DNA of 64,000 bases from Solirubrum puertoriconensis. Lineage in GTDB: Bacteria > Bacteroidota > Bacteroidia > Cytophagales > Hymenobacteraceae. Positions 34,778-43,069 of this stretch are shown here, in pieces. The position numbers and the translations under genes are program-made. The stretch is taken from positions 124,001-188,000 of the forward strand of contig NZ_LNAL01000005.1 of NCBI RefSeq assembly GCF_001483135.1. Reading direction: 5' to 3'. The notes beneath the pieces are model-generated. The model saw only the letters and a program-made list of their open reading frames with translations, was not told where the DNA came from and did no database searches. Each line of letters starts with the position of its first letter. The stretch's first letter is position 1.

Positions 34778-37357
34778 ATGAGGCAACTCATTACCCTATT
34801 GCTTTTGCTTTTTGTCTCCACCCTAACGCGGGGGCAATCCTACAAGGGCACTCAATCGCTTAGCTACGAAACGCCGTTTAGCAAAAACGGCCTCCGCTAT
34901 ACTCAGCTTGCCCTAAGCTGGGAAGTGCAGAAGCCCGGCTTCTTCGGCGATATCGTTGTCATCTTCGATGCTTCCGCTTCCCCGAACTACACCGAATACA
35001 TTTACCAGGGCAAGCCTTACTACAGCCACGGCGAGGAAGAGTCCGTGTTCCGCAGAGTTCGCGTAACCTCCTTCCGGGTTCGGGCCCGCGTGGAAGGTCC
35101 CGGCTACAACGAAGAGGTCGTGCTCGACGGCGTGCTGGGTATGGGTGGCGGGGCCTTTTTCGGCAATTCCAAGTACTTGCTGGATGCCAAAACCAAGGAA
35201 GCCGCGGATGTTAAAAACTGGACGGTAACCCCCTTGTCGGTAATCGACGTAAGCTGGGACGGCGGCTGGGATCTGCAGCAACTCATTGATCGCAAGGCCT
35301 CGGAGCAGCGCAAGCAGGAAGCCTTTGCTCAGGCTCAGAACGCCGGCCAGGAGGCCGCCGGTCGGCAGGACTGGGTTGGAGCCATTCGGGAGTTCGAAAA
35401 AGCCAAGCGCATCGCCCCCGCTAATTCCGGCATCGACGAGCGCATTGCCCACGCAAAGGAGCAGCAGCAGAAAAAAGGCTTGAAAGAGCGCTACGAGGAC
35501 TTACTGCAAGCCGCCCGGCAGGCGGAGGGCCGAAATGATAAAGCCGGCGCCAAGCGCCTGTACGATCAGGCCGCCGCTACCGGCCACGACGACCCGGCCG
35601 CAAGCCAGGCCAGCGAGCGAATTGCCCGCCAGCTTGCCGAGGATGACAAGCGCCGCCAGGAAGAGCTGGCTGCTAAGGAAGCCGAAGAGGAAGCCAACAC
35701 CCGTCAGCTGGCCGAAACGAAAGAAAAGCAGCTGCAGGAACAAAAGGAAAAACTGGAAGCCCTAAAGCAGGCTCAGGCCGCGGCGGCGGCGGCGCGGCAC
35801 GACTCCCTGCGCCTGGCCATGGCTGCGGATGAACAGCGCAAGTGGGATGAGGCCCGGCAGAAGCAGCTGGCAGAAGCCAAGGCCCAGGAGGAAGCAGAAG
35901 AGAAAAAGCGCGAGGAAGAACTGCAGGCCGATGCTGCCGAGCGCCGGGAAAATGATAAGGCCTACATCGCCTACGCGGAGCAGAACATGGCCTACGATCC
36001 CGAGAAATACGCTCAGGCGCGCCTCGAAGCGCGCCAAGCCTACGACGCTGCTAACGAGGTCAAGCCTTACGAAGCCTTGCAACTCCAACGGGAGTGGTGG
36101 GATAACAATGCCTACATCCAGGTCATTGCCGACGAGCTTTACGAAACCCAGCGCCAGGACAACCAGCAGCGGTATGTATCCCGACTCTACGAGGAACACG
36201 CCGCTTTCAACAAAGCCAAGTTCCTGTACATCGCCGCATTGGAATTTGTAGATCGCGGCAGCTCCCAGCACCAGCACCTGCTCAAGCAGATCGAGCAATG
36301 CAACAAGGAGATTGACTTCAACAAGGTGCAGCAAAAAGGCTCCTATCGCATGGAGGTAAACCGCCGCAAGTACCGCGAGCAGGCAAAGATGATGGCCATC
36401 GCGCAGCAGCGAGCGGTTAATCACGACCGGGCCGCCGCTGCATTCCTCATCTACGAAATGCAGACTCCCGAGGGAGGAAACCGCTCCGAGCATGTCCTGG
36501 ATAAAATGGCCTTCGAGGAGAGGCTGAACAAAGCCGATGCCCAGTATAAGCAGGACGCTGCCATTACCGGGATGGGCCAGGCGGTCACGACGAATGTGCT
36601 TTTCGATGAAAACAAGGTGGCCGAGGTCGCGCAGGAAGGCGCATTTATGATCAATGCCCGCCTGGGTGGGTTGATCTCCATTGAGAACACGCCCATGCTG
36701 ATGAACCACACCTCCGATGTCAGCATGCCGGAAACCAAAACGGATGATTTGATGACGATCCCCTTCTTTGGGGCGCTGGACATCTGGATCCGGCGTTCCC
36801 GGCTGGTCGACTTTGGCATCAGCGGGGGCGCCAGCATGGGAGTGTTTCCCATGAAGGGCATCGCGGCGTTTACTTTTTCCTGGCATGGCAAAGCCCGCCT
36901 GGACTTTGGCGGTAAGCGGTTCAAGCTAGCGCAAACCGTGGAACACATCTCCCGTTACGGCAGCCAAACGGTGGACTACGACGTGATCCATTCGGAAAAC
37001 AACCCTTATTACCAGTTCCAGAACCACACCGCAACCGGGGAATTTGACTACACCGTGCTGCGCGTAGGCACCGGTATCAAGTTGGATTTGTCGGATAAGT
37101 ACGACGACCAGTTTGTCCTTGTGCAGGTGTTTGCCGAGAATCCTTCGTTCTATCCGGGCTCCCTGCTGCAGGATCGCGTCTACTCTTACCGGGCCGAAGG
37201 TCAATTCGGTTCCGGGGTCGGCTTCACCTTGGCTTTTGCCCAGAACTACGTGGTAGCAGGCCAAAAGGAGTACCGGATCAACGAGCCTAAAAATCATCAC
37301 TACTGGAATCTACAGCTGTCCAAAACCTGGACCCTGTTTAACAGCCACGCGCAGTAG
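34778..37357 (+). CDS. Large exported coiled-coil/TPR envelope protein
   Basis: An 859-residue protein. I start at 34778 (MRQLITLLLLLFVSTLTRGQ, a signal peptide) rather than the upstream ATG at 34670. A beta-rich N-terminal domain (residues about 20-160) is followed by a TPR-like segment (AGRQDWVGAIREFEKAKRIAP), a long Ala/Glu/Gln/Lys coiled coil (about 220-390; EELAAKEAEEEANTRQ and similar), a helical middle, and a C-terminal region of alternating beta strands (FGALDIWIRRSRLVDFGISGG...) that could be a small outer-membrane barrel. I do not recognise a named family. The lipoprotein gene 33 bp downstream is probably in the same operon. Confidence 0.7.
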   Translation: MRQLITLLLLLFVSTLTRGQSYKGTQSLSYETPFSKNGLRYTQLALSWEVQKPGFFGDIVVIFDASASPNYTEYIYQGKPYYSHGEEESVFRRVRVTSFRVRARVEGPGYNEEVVLDGVLGMGGGAFFGNSKYLLDAKTKEAADVKNWTVTPLSVIDVSWDGGWDLQQLIDRKASEQRKQEAFAQAQNAGQEAAGRQDWVGAIREFEKAKRIAPANSGIDERIAHAKEQQQKKGLKERYEDLLQAARQAEGRNDKAGAKRLYDQAAATGHDDPAASQASERIARQLAEDDKRRQEELAAKEAEEEANTRQLAETKEKQLQEQKEKLEALKQAQAAAAAARHDSLRLAMAADEQRKWDEARQKQLAEAKAQEEAEEKKREEELQADAAERRENDKAYIAYAEQNMAYDPEKYAQARLEARQAYDAANEVKPYEALQLQREWWDNNAYIQVIADELYETQRQDNQQRYVSRLYEEHAAFNKAKFLYIAALEFVDRGSSQHQHLLKQIEQCNKEIDFNKVQQKGSYRMEVNRRKYREQAKMMAIAQQRAVNHDRAAAAFLIYEMQTPEGGNRSEHVLDKMAFEERLNKADAQYKQDAAITGMGQAVTTNVLFDENKVAEVAQEGAFMINARLGGLISIENTPMLMNHTSDVSMPETKTDDLMTIPFFGALDIWIRRSRLVDFGISGGASMGVFPMKGIAAFTFSWHGKARLDFGGKRFKLAQTVEHISRYGSQTVDYDVIHSENNPYYQFQNHTATGEFDYTVLRVGTGIKLDLSDKYDDQFVLVQVFAENPSFYPGSLLQDRVYSYRAEGQFGSGVGFTLAFAQNYVVAGQKEYRINEPKNHHYWNLQLSKTWTLFNSHAQ

Positions 37358-37390
37358 CAATCATCCAATCGCCTTTCGCCTCAACCTGAC

Positions 37391-37792
37391 ATGAAATCGC
37401 TAGTACTATTCCTGCTAACCAGCCTGCTGCTGCTTGCTTCGGCCTGCAACGAGGACTCTTACCTGGAAGGCTTTGGCCCGGCCACCCCCACGGGGGGCAC
37501 CGGTGGCCCCACCGGTCCGAGCGTGGGCCGGATTACCCTGTACTGCACGAACACCAAGCTGGATTACTGCGGAAACCTCACCGTGTACGTGGATAACAAC
37601 TACAAGGGCGAGATTGCCGACCGGGCCACCAACACCCCCGCTTGCGGGGCCAATGGCAACCGGGTGCTTACCCTGGAGCTGCCCGTGGGTTCGCACAGCT
37701 TCTCTATCAGTAGCACCACGTCCAACTGCCTGCGGTATACTTTTACCGCATCGGTAAGCAAGAATTCCTGCTCCCTAAAGGAAATGCAGTAA
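37391..37792 (+). CDS. Small Cys-containing lipoprotein
   Basis: A 133-residue protein with a lipoprotein signal: MKSLVLFLLTSLLLLASAC, lipobox Cys at residue 19. After a Gly/Thr/Pro linker there is one small beta domain (ITLYCTNTKLDYCGNLTVYVDNNYKGEIAD...ELPVGSHSFSI) with six Cys in the mature part, probably disulphide-bonded. The beta pattern resembles PEGA/carrier-like small domains. It follows the coiled-coil envelope gene by 33 bp and ends 30 bp before a strong bidirectional terminator. Function unknown. Confidence 0.75.
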   Translation: MKSLVLFLLTSLLLLASACNEDSYLEGFGPATPTGGTGGPTGPSVGRITLYCTNTKLDYCGNLTVYVDNNYKGEIADRATNTPACGANGNRVLTLELPVGSHSFSISSTTSNCLRYTFTASVSKNSCSLKEMQ

Positions 37793-37822
37793 TCAGGCGG
37801 GGGCTCGCGTCCCTTACCTGCA

Positions 37823-37878
37823 CCCCGCAAAACAACCGGCCCGGATTCAGCTGAATCCGGGCCGGTTGTTTTGCGGGG
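37823..37878. terminator. Bidirectional terminator, perfect 56 bp palindrome
   Basis: The 28 bp left arm (37823-37850) is the exact reverse complement of the right arm (37851-37878), centred on CAGCTG with no unpaired loop. It lies between the stops of the convergent lipoprotein and ketosynthase genes, and the GCAAAACAA / TTGTTTTGC ends give short U-runs in both directions, so it can terminate both transcripts. Confidence 0.8.
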
Positions 37879-37987
37879 GGTGACCTCACGTTCCCGCCTG
37901 CGGGTTGTAAAGCGCAGTGGCAGCACCCGCACCTGCTCTGGGACAACTACGGTTTAAAGAACTGGTGTCCGGTCAGCGAGGAGCGGA

Positions 37988-39061
37988 TTAGTACTGGTAC
38001 ACAATGGCGTTGATGTTCATGCCTGCCCCGACGGAAGCCAGCACCACCTTGTCGCCAGGCGCGACGGTGTGCTGGCCCAGCTCGCCGCGCTGCAGCAGGT
38101 CCAGCAGCGTGGGCACGGTCGCCACCGAGCTGTTGCCAAGCCAGGAAATCGTCATGGGCATCAGCTCGTCCAAGTCCGGCTTGGGCAAACCGTAGAGCTT
38201 GAACAGCCGCTCCATGATGGCGGCGTCCATTTTCTCGTTGGCCTGGTGAATAAACACCTTGCGAATTTCGGTTAGCGGCACCTCGGCCTTTTCCAACGCC
38301 CGGCGCACGACCAAGGGCACCTGCTGCAGGGCAAACTCGTAAAGCTTGCGGCCTTCCATTTTCAGGTAGCGGTCCGCCGCCATTTCCGGCTCGGGAGCAA
38401 AGGAGCGGTCCATCTTCAGCAGGGCGGCCATGTCCACCGCGTGGGTTTGGCTGTGGTGCGCCAGTATGCCCGCCGTGCCTTCCGTGCGGGCTTCCAGCAC
38501 CACCGCCCCGGCCCCGTCGCTGAACAGCATGGAGTCCCGATCGGCCGAATCCACCACCCGCGAAAGGGTTTCGGTGCCGATTACCAGGCAGCGGCGGGCA
38601 TCTCCGCTGCGCAGGTAGTAGCTGGCCTGAATCAGTCCTTCTACCCAGCCCGGGCAGCCAAATACCACGTCGTAGGCCACGCAGTCCGGGTTGGTAATGC
38701 CCAGCCGGGCTTTGATGCGGGTGGCCAGGGAAGGTACCATGTCCGTGCGGTTGCTGCCCGCTTGCACGTCCCCGAAATTGTGCGCTACGATAATGTAGTC
38801 CAATGTCTCGGGATCCAGCCCCCCGTTTAGGGTGGCAGCTTCCGCGGCGTGGAAACCCAGATCGGAGGCGTGCTGCTCGGGCAGGGCGTAGCGGCGGGCG
38901 GCAATGCCGGTAATGGCCTGAAAGCGCTCCATAGTCAGCGCGGGGTCCTGCTCGATTACCCGGCCGTCCTTGTTAAAGAAGCGGGTGGATAAAAACGCCT
39001 CGTTGGCGACAATGGTCGAAGGAATGTAGCTGCCGGTGGCAACGATAACGGGACGAATCAT
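37988..39061 (-). CDS. 3-oxoacyl-ACP synthase III-like (FabH family) enzyme
   Basis: A 357-residue thiolase-fold ketosynthase. I start at 39061 (MIRPVIVATGSYIPSTIVANEAFL), the normal beginning of the family; the longer frame adds unrelated residues. The catalytic triad of FabH is present: Cys in VFGCPGWVEG, His in FIHQANEKMD and Asn in SWLGNSSVATVP. FabH condenses an acyl-CoA with malonyl-ACP. A GAGMN C-terminal signature is also present. This subfamily in Bacteroidota is often outside the fatty acid operon, so it may serve a special lipid or pigment route. Monocistronic by position, convergent with the lipoprotein gene. Confidence 0.88.
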   Translation of the reverse strand: MIRPVIVATGSYIPSTIVANEAFLSTRFFNKDGRVIEQDPALTMERFQAITGIAARRYALPEQHASDLGFHAAEAATLNGGLDPETLDYIIVAHNFGDVQAGSNRTDMVPSLATRIKARLGITNPDCVAYDVVFGCPGWVEGLIQASYYLRSGDARRCLVIGTETLSRVVDSADRDSMLFSDGAGAVVLEARTEGTAGILAHHSQTHAVDMAALLKMDRSFAPEPEMAADRYLKMEGRKLYEFALQQVPLVVRRALEKAEVPLTEIRKVFIHQANEKMDAAIMERLFKLYGLPKPDLDELMPMTISWLGNSSVATVPTLLDLLQRGELGQHTVAPGDKVVLASVGAGMNINAIVYQY

Positions 39062-39334
39062 AGGTGAAGGGCCTCCGGCAGCAGCGCCCGGAGAAAGTAA
39101 GTGGAGAAGCAGCGTGGCTAGCAACCCTGGCGGCAATCCAGCCCGCGGTGAGCTAACTGCCCGGTTGCTAGCCCAACGCTAACAAGGTAAGGCCCGACTT
39201 TGCATTGTGAAACCGTAACCCGAATAATCATTTTTTCTCCAGCGCTCCCGGTAGCAGTTAAATGCACCCTCAACCCTTGGCCACCGTTGGGCTAACCAGC
39301 GCCGCAGTGGTCAGGCGGGGTTGTCAGGAAGTGG

Positions 39335-41167
39335 CTACTTACCGAGCTGCCGGAGTTTGTCGGCGCACTCCTTATCCTCGGGGTTAAGCCGAAGGACCGT
39401 TTGGTAGGCGGCGATGGCGCCGGCCTTATCGCCCCGGCGCAGCTGCAGGTCGCCCCAGCGGGCGTGGGCGACGGCGGACTGCGGGTATTGCTCCAGCGCC
39501 AACCTTAGCAGCCCTTCGGCGGCGTGCAGTTGGGCGGGGCGGCGGTTTAGCTGCTCGTAGGCCATGTAGGTGAGCTGGTACTCGCCGAGCTTCAAGGCCC
39601 GGTAGGCCGCCACCGCCTCCGGGATGCGGCCGGCGCGCAGCAGCTCGTTTGGCAGCAGGGAGTCGGGCGCGAGCCGCGGCATCACCTGCTCGCTGCCCAC
39701 CATTTTAAAGCCGGTGATTTCCCCGGCAAAATTGCGGACAAAGGTTCCGCGCAGGGCGTAGTCGGTAAAGGCCAGCGTATCGCGCGCCACCGGTACGGCC
39801 AGGATGGGCGGGCCGGCGTTGATGGTTTCCTGCAGGTAGTCGCCCGCCGGGCTGAAAGCGATTACTTCGTCGGGACCACGCTGGAATCGGCCGGCGTAAC
39901 CGGCTTGCGTGGCGGCGGGCAGCGTGACCGGTTGAATGGGCGCCGGCAGCAGGTCCGGCCAACCGTACACCCGGGCAACCGCCCGGCGCAGCTCCTTGCC
40001 CAGCTCCGCCGCTCCGCCGTCGTTGTTCATCATGATAACCACGCCGTGCCCACCTTCTACGCTGCCCAGAAAGTAGGTTAGAAAGCCGGCGTTCACCCCG
40101 GTGTGCTCGAAGTACAAGCTTTCCGGACCGCGGCGATCGGCACGCTGCAGCAGAAACAAGCCCAGGCCCATCTGCTCCCGGTACACACCGCCGGCCACGT
40201 CTACCTGCGGGGTCAGCATGGCCTGCGCCGTAGCCTGCCGCAGCACCTGGCCGCGGCCGCGGTAAGCCTGCTGAATCTCGATCATAAACCGGGCTAAGTC
40301 CGCCGGGGTGCTGTAGAGCCCGGCCGCGGCCTGTTGGGGGTAGACGTAGGGCATGCCCTTAAACCAGGCATTTTCCGAGTACGCCCACGCCGCGCGGGGC
40401 TGCAGCGCCGCGGGCAGCGGCTGCGCGAATGTGGTGCTGCGCATGCGCAGGGGGGCAAACAGCTGCGCCGCGGTAAAGTCCGCCAGGTCCTGGCCGGTTT
40501 GCTCCGCCAAAGCAAGCTGCGCGACCATGTAGCCGCCACCTGAATACTGGAAGCCGCTGCCCGGCAGCTGGTTTACTCCCACCGGGCGGCTTTCGGCCAC
40601 TGGCTGCCCGCTGACAATGTCCAGAATGGTGGGCAAGGCTTGCTTGTCGGGCGTGAACCCCCAGTACGACGCCTGGGTAGTTCCCGCCTGGTGGCTGAGC
40701 AGCATACGCAGGGTCACGGCCCGCTGCCGGGTGAACTCATTCTCCGGCAACTGCCAGGACTTGAGGTAGGAGTTGATCGGCGCGTCCAGGTTCATGCGCC
40801 CTTCCTGCACCAGCAGCAGCGACGCCGCCGCGGCGAGCGGCTTGGAGACGGAGCCCGCGGAGAAGAGGGTCGTTGGCGTAACGGGCAAGCGCTTAGTGGT
40901 GTCGGCCCAGCCGTAGGCCTTCGTCCAATCAACGCGGAAGTTGTCGACCACGGCAATGCTCAGCCCGGGTACGCGGTGGTGCCGCATGCGCTCCTGCAGG
41001 TTCCAGCCCGGCAGGCCCTGCACCGGCACGTAGGGCAAGAGGCTGTTTTCAACCAGGCGAATGCGGGCGGCCTTATTTCGGGGCAATGCACCCTGCGCGC
41101 ACGCCTCGCCGCGGATCAGGCCAGCGGCCAGTAGCAGGGGCCAGAAGCGAATCACTTTTCCAGGCAT
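39335..41167 (-). CDS. Secreted serine hydrolase (beta-lactamase/PBP-like) with C-terminal TPRs
   Basis: A 610-residue exported protein. The start at 41167 gives MPGKVIRFWPLLLAAGLIRGEACAQ as signal peptide. The serine beta-lactamase/DD-peptidase fold shows FSAGSVSKPLAAAASLLLVQEG (S-x-x-K nucleophile), YSGGGYMVAQL (Y-x-G motif) and EHTGVNAGF (H-x-G, third motif). A lipocalin-like or DUF3471-like module follows, then about two tetratricopeptide repeats (HARWGDLQLRRGDKAGAIAAYQTVLRLNP). Family members are esterases, peptidases or penicillin-binding-like proteins; the substrate cannot be told from sequence. Monocistronic by position. Confidence 0.88.
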   Translation of the reverse strand: MPGKVIRFWPLLLAAGLIRGEACAQGALPRNKAARIRLVENSLLPYVPVQGLPGWNLQERMRHHRVPGLSIAVVDNFRVDWTKAYGWADTTKRLPVTPTTLFSAGSVSKPLAAAASLLLVQEGRMNLDAPINSYLKSWQLPENEFTRQRAVTLRMLLSHQAGTTQASYWGFTPDKQALPTILDIVSGQPVAESRPVGVNQLPGSGFQYSGGGYMVAQLALAEQTGQDLADFTAAQLFAPLRMRSTTFAQPLPAALQPRAAWAYSENAWFKGMPYVYPQQAAAGLYSTPADLARFMIEIQQAYRGRGQVLRQATAQAMLTPQVDVAGGVYREQMGLGLFLLQRADRRGPESLYFEHTGVNAGFLTYFLGSVEGGHGVVIMMNNDGGAAELGKELRRAVARVYGWPDLLPAPIQPVTLPAATQAGYAGRFQRGPDEVIAFSPAGDYLQETINAGPPILAVPVARDTLAFTDYALRGTFVRNFAGEITGFKMVGSEQVMPRLAPDSLLPNELLRAGRIPEAVAAYRALKLGEYQLTYMAYEQLNRRPAQLHAAEGLLRLALEQYPQSAVAHARWGDLQLRRGDKAGAIAAYQTVLRLNPEDKECADKLRQLGK

Positions 41168-41591
41168 AGGTGTAGGAGGCAAACGGCAATTCCAGTTGGA
41201 GCGCACTAAAGGGGAAGCAGTTGACGGGGCGGGACCCTATGCCCCTGCTTTAGTAACCCGCTTGTTAACCGGTTTAACAGCCAGGTGTGCGGCTACCCCT
41301 GAATCTCACGGTAATTGCAGATAACCAGGTGCCTGGCAAATGGTTAAGCTGATGTGCCCCTTAAACAAAGGGTTCTAGCCGGTACAGCCCCGGAGCCTAA
41401 GTGATTGCTCCCCGCTTAGGCACTTGCGCGTTCATTTTGGTAGCCCGGAGTAGCCACGCCTAGGTAGCACCGGTAGTGGGAAAGGCTGACCGATTCCGGC
41501 TAACAGTCAGCATAACAGTACCAGGACAGCTGCGTATTCAGTGCTGGCTTTGTTCCGCAACTTCCACCACCAGCTTCTACCACCTCATCCC
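41168..41591. other. Intergenic region between divergent genes
   Basis: About 420 bp between the serine hydrolase and the sugar dehydrogenase genes. Promoters for both should lie here, but I found no clear -33/-7 pair, and no gene or strong hairpin. Confidence 0.5.
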
Positions 41592-42878
41592 ATGAATCAA
41601 TGCCGCCTACTTAGCGCTTCCGTCCTTCTGCTGGTTGGTTTCAGCATGGCCTGCAACCGCTCCGGCCAGGAGCAGCGTGCTCAGCAGGTGGGTGCAGCAC
41701 CGGAGCAGTCCACCACCGCTACCGGCCGCTCTCCCCTCGAAACCCGCGATGCCAACGTGCCCGAACAGCGTCCGACTTTCCCCGAACAAACCCGGGCCGC
41801 TGCACTGCCGGCAAGTCCGGCTGTAGCGGTAACGGTGCTGGCCAAGGGGCTTTCGCACCCCTGGGCCGTAGAACCGCTACCCAACGGCGATTTGCTGATT
41901 ACGGAGAAGCCGGGCAGGCTGCGCATTGTCTCGGCCACGGGCCAGCTTGGGGCGCCCATCCAGGGGCTCCCCGCGGTCTATGCCACCGGACAGGGCGGGC
42001 TGCTTGACGTAGCGCTAAGCCCCAACTTCTCGGCCGACCAGACGATTTACTGGTCGTTTTCCGAGCCCCGGGGCGCTAAAGGCAACGCTACCAGCGTGGC
42101 CAAGGGCGTGCTTTCCGCCGACCGGCAGCGCCTGGAGCGGGTGCGGGTCATCTTCCGCGCCCTGCCCGCCTACGACGGCGACAAGCACTACGGCTCCCGT
42201 CTCGCCTTCGGGCCCGATGGCCTGCTGTACGTCAGCCTGGGGGAACGCTCGGACCTCGGAATCCGGCCCCAGGCCCAGCAGTTAAACAGCCACATGGGCA
42301 AGACTCTCCGGCTCACTTCCGAAGGCCAGCCGGCGCCGGGCAATCCGTTTATCGGGCAAGCCGGCGCGCTGCCCGAAATCTGGACGGTTGGGCAGCGCAA
42401 CGTGCAATCCCTGGCCTTTGACGCGAGTGGACAGCTGTGGTCCGTGGACATGGGCCCGCAGGGGGGCGACGAGCTAAACCGCCTCGAGGGGGGCAAGAAC
42501 TACGGTTGGCCCCTGGTGACCTTCGGGGAGGAGTACTCCGGCGAGCCCGTCCCCAATGCCGTGACCACCAAGGCCGGCTTCGTGGACCCGGTGTATTATT
42601 GGGACCCGGTCATCGCGCCCTCGGGGGCGCAGTTCTACTCAGGCGAAGCGTTTCCGGCCTGGCGCGGCAACCTGTTTGTCGGCGCCCTCAAGGACCGGGA
42701 GTTGGTACGCCTGCAGCTTGAAAAGGGCCGCGTGACGGGCGAGGAGCGCCTGCTTTCAGACCGCAAGCAGCGCATTCGGGATGTGCGCCAGGGACCCGAT
42801 GGTGCCTTGTACGTGGTCACGGATGAGTCCGACGGAGAACTATGGAGAATTGCTCCTTCGGCCGGGCCTAAGAAATAA
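41592..42878 (+). CDS. PQQ-dependent aldose sugar dehydrogenase lipoprotein
   Basis: A 428-residue lipoprotein. I start at 41592 (MNQCRLLSASVLLLVGFSMAC), which gives a lipobox Cys at residue 21. The rest is a six-bladed beta-propeller of the glucose/sorbosone dehydrogenase family: LSHPWAVEPLPNGDLLITEKPGRLR, QGGLLDVALSP, YDGDKHYGSRLAFGPDGLLYVSLGER, GNPF..QAGALPEIWTVGQRNVQSLAFD and GPQGGDELNRLEGGKNYGWP. Such enzymes oxidise aldoses using pyrroloquinoline quinone in the periplasm; the cofactor is not made by genes in this window. Monocistronic. Confidence 0.9.
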   Translation: MNQCRLLSASVLLLVGFSMACNRSGQEQRAQQVGAAPEQSTTATGRSPLETRDANVPEQRPTFPEQTRAAALPASPAVAVTVLAKGLSHPWAVEPLPNGDLLITEKPGRLRIVSATGQLGAPIQGLPAVYATGQGGLLDVALSPNFSADQTIYWSFSEPRGAKGNATSVAKGVLSADRQRLERVRVIFRALPAYDGDKHYGSRLAFGPDGLLYVSLGERSDLGIRPQAQQLNSHMGKTLRLTSEGQPAPGNPFIGQAGALPEIWTVGQRNVQSLAFDASGQLWSVDMGPQGGDELNRLEGGKNYGWPLVTFGEEYSGEPVPNAVTTKAGFVDPVYYWDPVIAPSGAQFYSGEAFPAWRGNLFVGALKDRELVRLQLEKGRVTGEERLLSDRKQRIRDVRQGPDGALYVVTDESDGELWRIAPSAGPKK

Positions 42879-43069
42879 TAATGGCGCTAGTCAGGAAAAT
42901 AGCTCCGGGCCCTTCTTGCTTGCCTGATGCCCCGGCAGCGGGTCGCAGTGACCAGCCGCCCGCTGATGGCGCTAAAGCAGGCGGGCGGTAGCAGGACACT
43001 ACAGAACGCCCGTTGCCGCGCAGTTGGGTAGGTTGGGCAGACCAACCACTTTCGGCTGCTCACTTTGCT

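Noticed and set aside
36000-36886. Long open frame on the minus strand opposite the coiled-coil gene
   Set aside because: A 374-codon frame overlaps the plus-strand gene, but has low-complexity composition and no homology; the plus-strand gene has a signal peptide and clear structure.
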